DNA from: RGIG4097 sp964550635
GTDB taxonomy: Bacteria; Bacillota; Clostridia; Christensenellales; CAG-917
DNA: 64,000 bases
Direction of reading: 5' to 3'
Assembly: GCA_964550635.1 (NCBI GenBank)
Contig: CAZJZV010000001.1
Span: 62,001 to 126,000 of the forward strand
Shown here: piece after piece, positions 32,580-39,979 of the stretch
How the letters are laid out: each line of letters begins with the position of its first letter
Numbering within the stretch: position 1 is the first letter of the stretch
Position numbers and translations under genes: made by a program
Notes under the pieces: generated by a model
Databases searched by the model: none
What the model saw: only the letters and a program-made list of their open reading frames with translations
What the model was told of the DNA's origin: nothing

Positions 32580-34268
32580 ATGGACATCTCTTCAGTAAAC
32601 GCCGATTTAATCCGCGGAAACTCCACCACTATCATTCTGGGTGCGCTTTGGAGTCGGGATAGATACGGCTACGAGATCATTCAGGAAATCGATGAGAAAA
32701 CGAGCGGTCAGTACAAAGTCAAACAAGCGACTCTGTATAACCAACTCAAAAAACTCGAAAAGGCGGGACTTATCACGTCGTACGACGGCGCGCCCGACGA
32801 TACGAGCGGTGGAAGACGTCGCTACTACTCTCTCACTATGGAGGGTAGAAATTTCCTTATGAAAGAAAAAAGCGAATACGTCTATTCGAGAACAATTCTC
32901 GACAAACTCATCTCTGAAGACGAATTCGACTTTTCCAACCCCGCCCCCTTCGACACCGAAGGACTTCGTCCCTACACCAAAACGGGTGAAGAAGAAAAAC
33001 CCAAGGTTGTCTACAAAGAAAAAATCGTAGAAAAACCCATTGAAGTGGTCAAAGAGGTCGAAGTTGTCAAGGAAGTCATAAAGGAAGTCCCCGTCGAAGT
33101 CGTCAAAGAAGTCGAAAAAGAAAAGAAAATCTACATAGACGCAGACGGAAACGAAATTTCCGAAGACGATGCAAGACGTATTGCGGAAGAAGCAAGACTG
33201 CGTGAAGAAGAAAGACAGGCAAGAGCGTCAGAAACGATGAAACCAACCACTTCTCTTGCCGAAATGTTCGCGCGTTTTGACGCTCAATCTGAATATGAGC
33301 AGAAAAACGAAACCGAATACATTGTCGCTCCCACACCTATTGACGAAGTCAAAGTCGAAGAACAAGCGCCCGATCACACTTATTTCACCGCATTTGCAGG
33401 TGAAAACGGTTCGAGAACCCGCTCGCAATCCTCTTTGAAAGAGATTTTCGAGCGTTTGGAACAACAAGAAGCGGAAATCGACAGTCGAAAGGCGGAAGAA
33501 GTCGAAGAACCTATCGTTGTCGCCGACGTTCAACCGATAGAAGAACAAGTCAAAGACGATGAGTTTGTCGAAGCGGAATTGATGCAATCCGACCGCAACG
33601 CGGACCGCTCGGGTGTCACCGCGGCAGTCATCGGCAAACGCGACGAGAATTTTGAATACGAAAATCAAAACGTCAATTATCGCGACTTCTTCTCTTCAAT
33701 CGTGTCCGCTCCCGAAGAAAAAGAACAAGTCAGACAGGAAAGCACCGTCACTTACGACCAAGATTTGAAATCTCGACTTTATCAAAAAGGTTTCAAGATC
33801 CGCCCCTACGACAGAGGCAACACATCGGAGTACTACACTTTCAATTTCCTGCATTCTAACCGCATAAATCGTGATAGTTGGTTACTCGTCATGGCACTCT
33901 ATATCGTCGAAGTGGCAATCATGTGGGTGTCTCTCATCAGCAGAGTTTCCTACGCATACTTCCTGTCATTTATGCTCGTCGGGTCCGCACTCATGTTGAT
34001 TCCGACAGTCGTATGCTTGTTCAATCCGTCGAAGAGAGTTAGAGCAAACTTCAACTTCAAGTTATCGATAATCAACCGCGGTATGATATTCATTGAACTG
34101 ACCGTCGTTTGTATACTCATCGGATTCTTCGCAGTGGGCGCAAGCATAAACGATACGACTCTGCTTCTTGAAACGATCATACTTCCCGCAGTTCTGCTCA
34201 CAAATCTGCCTATTAGCTCGATCGTCTACTACCTTCTCTACAGAAGCAGAAAATACCACACCGCGTAA
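32580..34268 (+). CDS. PadR-type winged-helix regulator fused to a four-helix membrane domain
   Basis: The 562-residue protein begins with a PadR winged helix (about 17-95: ALWSRDRYGYEIIQEI, KQATLYNQLKKLEKAGLI, GGRRRYYSLT). A long charged linker follows (130-430) with an imperfect V-x-K-E repeat at 146-184 and coiled-coil stretches. The C-terminus has four hydrophobic segments (about 433-453, 458-480, 502-521, 528-553). The architecture suggests a DNA-binding domain tethered to the membrane. The signal is unknown. The probable operator at 32553-32569 suggests autoregulation. The gene stands alone, with a bidirectional terminator at 34414-34441 in the following gap. Confidence 0.82.
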   Translation: MDISSVNADLIRGNSTTIILGALWSRDRYGYEIIQEIDEKTSGQYKVKQATLYNQLKKLEKAGLITSYDGAPDDTSGGRRRYYSLTMEGRNFLMKEKSEYVYSRTILDKLISEDEFDFSNPAPFDTEGLRPYTKTGEEEKPKVVYKEKIVEKPIEVVKEVEVVKEVIKEVPVEVVKEVEKEKKIYIDADGNEISEDDARRIAEEARLREEERQARASETMKPTTSLAEMFARFDAQSEYEQKNETEYIVAPTPIDEVKVEEQAPDHTYFTAFAGENGSRTRSQSSLKEIFERLEQQEAEIDSRKAEEVEEPIVVADVQPIEEQVKDDEFVEAELMQSDRNADRSGVTAAVIGKRDENFEYENQNVNYRDFFSSIVSAPEEKEQVRQESTVTYDQDLKSRLYQKGFKIRPYDRGNTSEYYTFNFLHSNRINRDSWLLVMALYIVEVAIMWVSLISRVSYAYFLSFMLVGSALMLIPTVVCLFNPSKRVRANFNFKLSIINRGMIFIELTVVCILIGFFAVGASINDTTLLLETIILPAVLLTNLPISSIVYYLLYRSRKYHTA

Positions 34269-34413
34269 CAAACCGCTACGTTGTTTGAACGTAAAACCAA
34301 TCCATACGATAAACGGCAAAACGCAACCTATTAATTATATTTATATAATTAAGCAAATATAATTCGCGACAATCTTTCGATTGTTTAGATGAAATAACAT
34401 ATAAAAATATATC

Positions 34414-34441
34414 AAAATTCCGCACGCCGTGCGGAATTTTT
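34414..34441. terminator. Bidirectional terminator between padR fusion and tRNA-like locus
   Basis: Stem AAAATTCCGCAC/GTGCGGAATTTT with a 3-nt loop, A-rich on the left and T-rich on the right. On minus it directly follows the outermost tRNA 3'-end remnant. Confidence 0.8.
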
Positions 34442-34504
34442 GGCAGGGTTACGCAATTCGAATAATAGCGGAACGAACAAGTTCACTTGCAGAGTGCAGC
34501 GTCA
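34441..34504 (-). repeat. Outer tRNA 3'-end remnant with conserved module (unit A)
   Basis: Minus strand: TGACGCTGC, 22 nt, TTCCGCTATTATTCGAAT, then a degenerate T-arm/acceptor strand ending CCTGCCA. The acceptor strand is one base short. A copy about 80 percent alike lies at 34611-34676, and the similarity continues on through about 34575 and 34738 respectively. Confidence 0.7.
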
Positions 34505-34572
34505 CACGCAACCGACAGACACAAGCAATCAGCGCGGTGGATGTTTGCGGGTGAGAATCGCGGACAAACTGG

Positions 34573-34605
34573 CAAAAAAAAAGCCCAAATTTCATTTGAG
34601 CTTTT
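34573..34605 (-). terminator. Terminator after unit B tRNA 3'-end remnant
   Basis: Minus strand: stem AAAGCTCAAAT/ATTTGGGCTTT (one G-T pair), GAA loop, then nine T. It stands immediately after the unit B CCA. Confidence 0.75.
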
Positions 34606-34610
34606 GTTCT

Positions 34611-34676
34611 TGGCAGGGGGGACGCGATTCGAATAGTAGCGGAACTAGCAAGTTCACTTGCATAAGTGTAGCGTCA
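34611..34676 (-). repeat. Inner tRNA 3'-end remnant with conserved module (unit B)
   Basis: Minus strand: TGACGCTAC, 23 nt, TTCCGCTACTATTCGAAT, then CGCGTCCCCCCTGCCA. The acceptor strand CCCCCCT pairs at all seven positions with the AGGGGGG 5' strand of the tRNA-like gene at 34769-34843, better than that gene's own 3' strand does. Confidence 0.75.
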
Positions 34677-34768
34677 CACGCAACCGGCAGACACAAGCAA
34701 CGCGCAGTGGATGCTTGCGGGTGAGAATCGCTCCCGACAAAAAAGAAAAAGTCCTTTCGGAGTTTTCT

Positions 34769-34843
34769 TGGCAGTGTGGACGAGATTCGAACTCGCAACC
34801 GGCGGTTTTTGAGACCGCTGCTCTACCGTTGAGCCACCCCCCT
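34769..34843 (-). tRNA. tRNA-Trp-like gene with CAA anticodon
   Basis: 75 nt with CCA. D-arm (GCTC AACGGTA GAGC), anticodon arm (GCGGT CTCAAAA ACCGC), 5-nt variable loop and T-arm (GCGAG TTCGAAT CTCGT) are all well formed. Body features are those of tRNA-Trp: A1, the D-loop, the GGTCT-ACC anticodon arm and discriminator G. The anticodon reads CAA (codon UUG, Leu) where Trp needs CCA, a single C35-to-A change. It is not a class II tRNA, so it is not an ordinary tRNA-Leu. The acceptor AGGGGGG/CCACACT has two G-A mismatches. A consensus promoter precedes it, so it is probably transcribed. It may be a decaying tRNA-Trp copy or a recoding/non-translational tRNA. Confidence 0.7.
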
Positions 34844-34862
34844 ATGCGTTCAATATGCAACT

Positions 34863-34891
34863 ATTGTAGCAACAACGTCGACAAATGTCAA
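34863..34891 (-). promoter_or_regulatory. Consensus sigma-A promoter of the tRNA-Trp-like gene
   Basis: Minus strand: TTGACA, 17 nt, TACAAT. The start is expected about 13 nt before the tRNA 5' end. Confidence 0.8.
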
Positions 34892-34908
34892 TTTTATTTG
34901 GAGATATT

Positions 34909-36168
34909 ATGGAAAATAAATTCAAACTCGGTATCATAGGCGCAGGCAATATGGCAACCGCCATTTTGCAGGGCATTTTGAAAGGCGGAATCCTTTCTCC
35001 CGAACAAATCGCAATTAGCGACGTACAGGACGGGAAAAGAGATTACTTCACCTCTCTCGGCGTGCATTTCACGACGGACAACGCTATGCTCGCATCGTCA
35101 AGCGAATACGTACTTTTTGCGATCAAACCGCAGATTGCCCCCACCGTTTTCGATGAAATCGCAAAGTTTATCAACGCAAAAAACGTGATTTCGATTATGG
35201 CGGGCGTTTCGATAAATAAACTCAAATCCGCACTCGGCGATAGAAATTACGCAAGAATTATGCCCAATATGCCTGCAACAGTCGGCGAAGGAATCTCGGC
35301 AATCGCATTCAGTGGAAAGCAAGACGAGTTCGTTTTGAACGTTTTCAAGGCGGTCGGCAAAGTGGTCATAATCGACGAAAGTCTTTTCGATGCGGTGACT
35401 TCTCTGTCCGGCTCGGGACCTGCATACGTGTATATGTTCATCGAAGCGTTGATCAAAGGCGGTATGGACGGCGGTCTTGACAAGCAAACCGCAACTACCC
35501 TTGCCCTACAAACAATAACGGGCGCAGTCAAAATGGTGGAAAATAGCGCGAAACCTATCGGCGAAATGGTGGATGCGGTATGCTCGAAAGGCGGAACGAC
35601 CATTCAAGCAGTCGAACACTACCGCAACAACGATCTCGAACAAATCGTGATTGACGGAATGATAAAGTGCAGAAACCGCAGTGCCGAACTTGCCGGAAAC
35701 AAAATCCAAGAAATCACCGTATATACGGACGGCGCATGCTCGGGAAATCCCGGTGTCGGCGGTTGGAGCGCAATCGTCATAGACGAAAACGGCACGAGAA
35801 AATTGAGCGGTGCGGAACGTGAAACCACGAACAACCGCATGGAGCTTCAAGGAATAATCGAAGGTCTGAAAGCGGTCGAAGGAAGTCAAAAGAAAGTTTC
35901 CGTGCATAGCGACAGTGCCTATGCGATAAACCCCATCAACGAAGGTTGGATTTACGGTTGGCAACTCAACGGTTGGAGAACGTCGAGCAAGGAAGAAGTG
36001 AAAAACGTCGATTTATGGCTCGAACTTCTCGACCTTATGCAAAAACACAAAGTTACTTTCGTGAAAGTCAAGGGACACGCGAACAACGAACTCAACAACG
36101 AATGCGACTCTCTTGCCAAAAACGCAATAAAGGAACTGCAAAAGAAACTCACTGCACTCCCCTTGTAA
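34909..36168 (+). CDS. Pyrroline-5-carboxylate reductase fused to RNase HI
   Basis: One uninterrupted 419-residue frame joins two complete enzymes. Residues 1-262 are ProC, which makes proline from pyrroline-5-carboxylate: dinucleotide site GIIGAGNMATAI, IMPNMPATVGEG, SLSGSGPAYVYMFIEA and SKGGTTIQA. Residues about 266-419 are RNase HI, which removes RNA from RNA-DNA hybrids: Asp274 (YTDGACSGNPG), Glu312 (NNRMELQG), Asp335 (HSDSAYA), His390 (VKGHANNE) and Asp400 (NECDSLAK) are all present. The junction has almost no linker and no internal ribosome-binding site. The ATG at 34909 has GGAG in front; an earlier in-frame ATG at 34885 is less likely. Confidence 0.92.
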   Translation: MENKFKLGIIGAGNMATAILQGILKGGILSPEQIAISDVQDGKRDYFTSLGVHFTTDNAMLASSSEYVLFAIKPQIAPTVFDEIAKFINAKNVISIMAGVSINKLKSALGDRNYARIMPNMPATVGEGISAIAFSGKQDEFVLNVFKAVGKVVIIDESLFDAVTSLSGSGPAYVYMFIEALIKGGMDGGLDKQTATTLALQTITGAVKMVENSAKPIGEMVDAVCSKGGTTIQAVEHYRNNDLEQIVIDGMIKCRNRSAELAGNKIQEITVYTDGACSGNPGVGGWSAIVIDENGTRKLSGAERETTNNRMELQGIIEGLKAVEGSQKKVSVHSDSAYAINPINEGWIYGWQLNGWRTSSKEEVKNVDLWLELLDLMQKHKVTFVKVKGHANNELNNECDSLAKNAIKELQKKLTALPL

Positions 36169-36275
36169 TGACGGTATAATACTAAAACATAGAAAACAAC
36201 CATTCGAAAAAACTAAACACTGATTGAAAATTGAGTTTCCATGCACGCTCATTCAATCCGACAAATTCAAGGCAA

Positions 36276-36310
36276 ATAAAAACGGCACCGATTTCGGTGC
36301 CGTTTTTGTT
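36276..36310. terminator. Bidirectional terminator between proC-rnhA and ispH-rpsA
   Basis: Stem AACGGCACCG/CGGTGCCGTT with a short ATTT loop, A-run on the left and T-run on the right, between two convergent genes. Confidence 0.85.
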
Positions 36311-36318
36311 TGCATCAA

Positions 36319-38664
36319 TTATTCTGCATCTTCGGTTTTCTTCTTTCGAGTGGTCTTTTTGGGTGCCGCCGCGGGTGCTTCTTCTGCTGCTTTTTCTTCT
36401 GCTTCGAGATCAAGTTTCAGATCCTTGAACAAGTCGCTGAGAGAAGATGCACTGGAGCCACCGGAGTGCCATTCCTTGGGTTCGGAAGAAGTGTCTGCCG
36501 CCGCTTTGCGAGAACGACGTTCTTTCTTTTCTTCGCCTTCTGCAACTTTTTCTTCAAACTTCTTAACGCGAGAAGATTTTCTTGCGGGTTTCTCTTCGTT
36601 TTCTTCACCTTCTGCAACGGGTGCTTCGGATGCGGTTTCTTCAGGTGCGGGGAGCAATTCCTTGATGGAAAGGGTTATGCGGTTCTCTTCAAATCCGATG
36701 ATCTTCGCTTCAACTTCTTCGCCGACTTTGAGGATTTCGTTTGCGTCCTTGATCCAGTTGTGAGAGATTTGGGACACGTGAACAAGACCGTCAACGCCTT
36801 CGCAGATAGAGATGAATGCGCCGTAGGGGAAGATTCTTTCGACTTTGCCTTTGATGATGGTGCCGACGGGGAATTTTTCCGCTGCCGCTTCATAGGGCTT
36901 CTTTTGAAGTTGTTTGAAACCGAGGGAGATTTTGCCGGTTGCTCTGTCGAGTTTGAGGACGACGAAGTCATAGTTTTCGCCGATAGTGAGAACGGTGCTG
37001 GGATCGGTGATCTTGTTCCAGCTGAGTTCGGAGATGTGAGCGAGGCAATCGAAGCCTTTAACGCTGACGAATGCGCCGAATGCCGTAAATCTCTTGACTT
37101 TGCCGTTGACGATGTCGTGAATGTGGATATTGTTCCAGAATTCGTCTTCTTTAGCTTGTTTCTCGCGTTCGAGGATCAAGCGTGCGGACGCGAACAAATA
37201 TTTGGAGCGTTTTGCGGGCTTGTCTTCTTGGTCTTCCGCGCCTTCCTTTTCCTTGGGAGGCATAAGGGTGACGTGAAGGGTTTTGCCTTTGTAGTCTTCG
37301 AGGTTCTTGACGTAGCCGATTCTGATTTGGCTTGCGGGAACGAACACGGTGTAGGAACCGAGTCTGCCTCTGAGACCGCCTTTCACGACTTCGGTGATGA
37401 CGAGATCAAAATCGCCTGCGTTGAGAGCCTTCTCTGCTTCCGCTTCTTCTGCGAGTTTGATGTCGACTTCTTTCTTGGAAAGGATGACGTACTCTTTGTT
37501 GCTTGCGCCGGTGATGATTGCTTCGATAGCGTCGTCTTTCTTGTAGTTAGCAGGATTGTAATTGCCGTCGATTTCCGCGTCGGTCTTATCAATGAAACCG
37601 TCTTTCTTACCGCCGATGCTTACGTAGATGCCGTTGTCGTCTGCGCTGAGGACGGTGCCTTTGATGCGCTTTCCGGCTTTGTAGTTGACATAACCGCCAA
37701 CGTGATTAGACGCGATAACGTCTTCCATGGTGAGTTCCTTTTCGGGAGCTGCTTCTGCGGTAGTGTTTTGTTCCTGAAGTGCTTGCTCTTCTTTCACTTC
37801 AACTGCTGTGTCTTTGAGTTCAGTTTCACTCATAAGTTTTGTTACCTCCTGTATCAACCACGGCGGAGTTGATGCTCCTGCGACGATTGATATGCTGTTA
37901 AATTGTTTTTGCTTTATTGATTTGACTTCGTCAGTGCTTTGCACGAAGAAGGTATTTGGATTGACTTCGACAGCGACCTCGAAGAGCCTACGCGTATTCG
38001 CGCTCGACCTACTTCCGATGACGATGACGCAATCCGAAACGTCTGCAAGTGCGCGCGCTTCCTCTTGTCTTGCTTTAGTAGTATAACAAATAGTATTGAA
38101 AATGCCAACTAATTTTCCGTGTTTTTTTTGGAAATTTGTTTGAAAATCAACAAATTTTTGAAATTTGTCCGCCAAAATGGTGGTTTGGAAGACGACGGAC
38201 ACGGATTTTTCACCGATTTCAAGTTCGTCGACGTCCGCGATGACCTTGCCGCTATCGCCCGCATAGGACACACTACCGACGACTTCGTCGTGATTTTCGT
38301 CCCCTACGACGTAGACGAAATCCCCCGCTTCCCGCCTTTCGCTAACGATTTTATGTATCTTTTTAACGACGGGACAGGTCGCGTCGAATAGGACTACCCC
38401 TCGGTTTCTCAATTCCTTTTCGATTTCGACAGGTATGCCGTGAGCGCGGATGAGTGCAACGTCCCCCGATTTCAGAGTGTGCCAATCCCCTTCTTTCAAG
38501 GAAATAACGCCGTTAGATAGCAGATAATCCGTCACGTTCTCATTGTGGACGAGTTCGCCGAGAGTGTAGATTTTTCCGTATTTTTTCGCAAGTGAAATCG
38601 CCGTATCGACGGCATTTTTCACTCCACCGCAAAAACCTGCGCTCTCCGCTACCGTAATTTTCAT
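36319..38664 (-). CDS. IspH (HMBPP reductase) fused to ribosomal protein S1
   Basis: Residues 1-277 are IspH, the [4Fe-4S] enzyme that makes IPP and DMAPP at the end of the MEP pathway. Cluster cysteines are Cys12 (GFCGGV), Cys97 (DATCPVV) and Cys193 (NTICYTT). Residues 278-781 are a four-repeat S1 protein (S1 domains at about 330-397, 414-500, 514-584, 599-668) with a long lysine/glutamate-rich tail. This IspH-S1 fusion is known in Clostridia. A perfect AGGAGGT lies 10 nt before Met278, so the S1 part could also be made separately. The gene overlaps plsC by 4 nt and ends the rluB-surE-cmk operon. Confidence 0.95.
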   Translation of the reverse strand: MKITVAESAGFCGGVKNAVDTAISLAKKYGKIYTLGELVHNENVTDYLLSNGVISLKEGDWHTLKSGDVALIRAHGIPVEIEKELRNRGVVLFDATCPVVKKIHKIVSERREAGDFVYVVGDENHDEVVGSVSYAGDSGKVIADVDELEIGEKSVSVVFQTTILADKFQKFVDFQTNFQKKHGKLVGIFNTICYTTKARQEEARALADVSDCVIVIGSRSSANTRRLFEVAVEVNPNTFFVQSTDEVKSIKQKQFNSISIVAGASTPPWLIQEVTKLMSETELKDTAVEVKEEQALQEQNTTAEAAPEKELTMEDVIASNHVGGYVNYKAGKRIKGTVLSADDNGIYVSIGGKKDGFIDKTDAEIDGNYNPANYKKDDAIEAIITGASNKEYVILSKKEVDIKLAEEAEAEKALNAGDFDLVITEVVKGGLRGRLGSYTVFVPASQIRIGYVKNLEDYKGKTLHVTLMPPKEKEGAEDQEDKPAKRSKYLFASARLILEREKQAKEDEFWNNIHIHDIVNGKVKRFTAFGAFVSVKGFDCLAHISELSWNKITDPSTVLTIGENYDFVVLKLDRATGKISLGFKQLQKKPYEAAAEKFPVGTIIKGKVERIFPYGAFISICEGVDGLVHVSQISHNWIKDANEILKVGEEVEAKIIGFEENRITLSIKELLPAPEETASEAPVAEGEENEEKPARKSSRVKKFEEKVAEGEEKKERRSRKAAADTSSEPKEWHSGGSSASSLSDLFKDLKLDLEAEEKAAEEAPAAAPKKTTRKKKTEDAE
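37831..37850 (-). promoter_or_regulatory. Internal ribosome-binding site at the S1 start
   Basis: Minus strand: AGGAGGT (37844-37850), then 10 nt, then ATG at 37833, which is codon 278, exactly the IspH/S1 boundary. The site encodes QEV of the IspH C-terminus. It could give a free S1 protein of about 504 residues from the same message. Confidence 0.55.
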
Positions 38665-39299
38665 TTTCTACCCTTCTTCACGTTTTTCTCAACCCAATCG
38701 TCGAGAAGTTCTCTGGTTTCGACCATTTTGTCGTAGACGTACTTGGTTGCGTCGTCCTTGTTTTCCTCGGTTTTTTTGACCTGATAAAACTCTTCAAGGT
38801 CGAAAGGCTCCCCTATATAAAGGTAGTTTTTGCGGAAAGGTTTCGGTTGCCTGTAATAAATCATAGGCAAAACAGGCTTTTTGGTCTTGATGGCAAAACG
38901 AGCGGTACCGCTCTTAAATTCCGCCATTTCGGGAGTGCCTTCCTTATTTCTCGTACCTTCGGGGAAAATGAGAAGTTGTTTGTCGTCTTTCAGGACTTTG
39001 AGAATTTCTTTGACTGCGGTTATATCCGCTTCACCGCGGTGTACGGGAATGCAACCGACAGAGCGCAAAAACCAATTAGCCGTTTTAGAACCTTCAAAAG
39101 CCTCGAATTTGACGACGACGTTGAGATCCTTTTTCAAGAGTTTGGATGCGATGATGATACCGTCCGCCTTTGAATAGTGGTTGCACATCATAAGTCCGCT
39201 GCCAAACTTCTTGTAGTTATCCTTATTTATGACCTTCGTCGGCCAAAGAATATCCGCAATGGGTTTCAGAATGAATCTGAAAAATCTATAAGTTTTCAT
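38661..39299 (-). CDS. plsC: 1-acyl-sn-glycerol-3-phosphate acyltransferase
   Basis: PlsC acylates lysophosphatidate to phosphatidate at the membrane. The 212-residue protein has the acyltransferase motifs NHYSKAD (the HX4D catalytic pair), VGCIPVHRGE, FPEGTRNKEG and LPMIYY. It overlaps cmk upstream and ispH downstream by 4 nt each. The cmk-plsC-ispH/rpsA order is common in Clostridia. Confidence 0.93.
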   Translation of the reverse strand: MKTYRFFRFILKPIADILWPTKVINKDNYKKFGSGLMMCNHYSKADGIIIASKLLKKDLNVVVKFEAFEGSKTANWFLRSVGCIPVHRGEADITAVKEILKVLKDDKQLLIFPEGTRNKEGTPEMAEFKSGTARFAIKTKKPVLPMIYYRQPKPFRKNYLYIGEPFDLEEFYQVKKTEENKDDATKYVYDKMVETRELLDDWVEKNVKKGRK

Positions 39300-39961
39300 T
39301 TCGTCTTCTCCTTCACCACTTCGATAACCGCCGAAACAACTTCTTCAATCGTCATATTCGTCGTGTCGAGAAGTATCGCATCGGGGGCTTGTTTCAAGGG
39401 TGCAAGCGCGCGATGAGAGTCGTTATAGTCGCGTTGATTTATGTCTTTCAACACGGTTTCATAGTCGATATATTGTCCACGTTGCTCGTTGTCGATAACT
39501 CTGCGTTTCGCTCTTTCTTCGGCGGATGCGGTCATAAAGAATTTGCAGTTTGCGTCGGGAAGCACGAAAGTGCATATATCCCTACCGTCCAAAACGACGT
39601 CGTGCGTGGATGCAAATTCTCTTTGCAGATTTGCCATTTTATGCCTTGCGCAAGGGTGCGTCGATATATCGCTTGCCGCTTTCGACATATGATGCTCGCG
39701 AAGATAAGGCGTGGTGTCGAAACCGTTGATATAGATTTTTTGTGCGCCGTCTTCGTAGACTATATCGAGATTGACGTCCTTGAGCATCTCTTCGACGCTA
39801 TCGCCGTCAAGCACGTCTATACCCTGTTTCAACGCGGTATAAGCGATTGCGCGGTACATTGCGCCGGTGTCTAGATAGATGATTCCGAGTTCTTTTGCTA
39901 CGGCTTTTGCGACGGTGCTTTTACCTGCGCCCGCAGGACCGTCGATTGCGATATTTATCAT
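39296..39961 (-). CDS. cmk: Cytidylate kinase
   Basis: Cmk phosphorylates CMP and dCMP. The 221-residue product opens with the P-loop GPAGAGKSTVAKAVA, followed by YLDTGAMYRA, the DGRDICTFVLPDA acceptor site and RDYNDSHRALAPLK near the end. Length is normal. It lies 18 nt after the HI0933-family gene and overlaps plsC. Confidence 0.95.
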   Translation of the reverse strand: MINIAIDGPAGAGKSTVAKAVAKELGIIYLDTGAMYRAIAYTALKQGIDVLDGDSVEEMLKDVNLDIVYEDGAQKIYINGFDTTPYLREHHMSKAASDISTHPCARHKMANLQREFASTHDVVLDGRDICTFVLPDANCKFFMTASAEERAKRRVIDNEQRGQYIDYETVLKDINQRDYNDSHRALAPLKQAPDAILLDTTNMTIEEVVSAVIEVVKEKTK

Positions 39962-39979
39962 ATTTTCTCCGTTTGCAAA

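Noticed and set aside
34592..34860. Small frames across the tRNA-Trp-like locus
   Set aside because: They read through tRNA and tRNA-end repeats; no ribosome-binding site or family is visible.
36310..37872. Plus-strand open frame of 520 codons opposite ispH-rpsA
   Set aside because: It is antisense to the S1 domains, with Phe- and Asp-rich non-protein-like sequence. It is explained by codon bias of the real gene.
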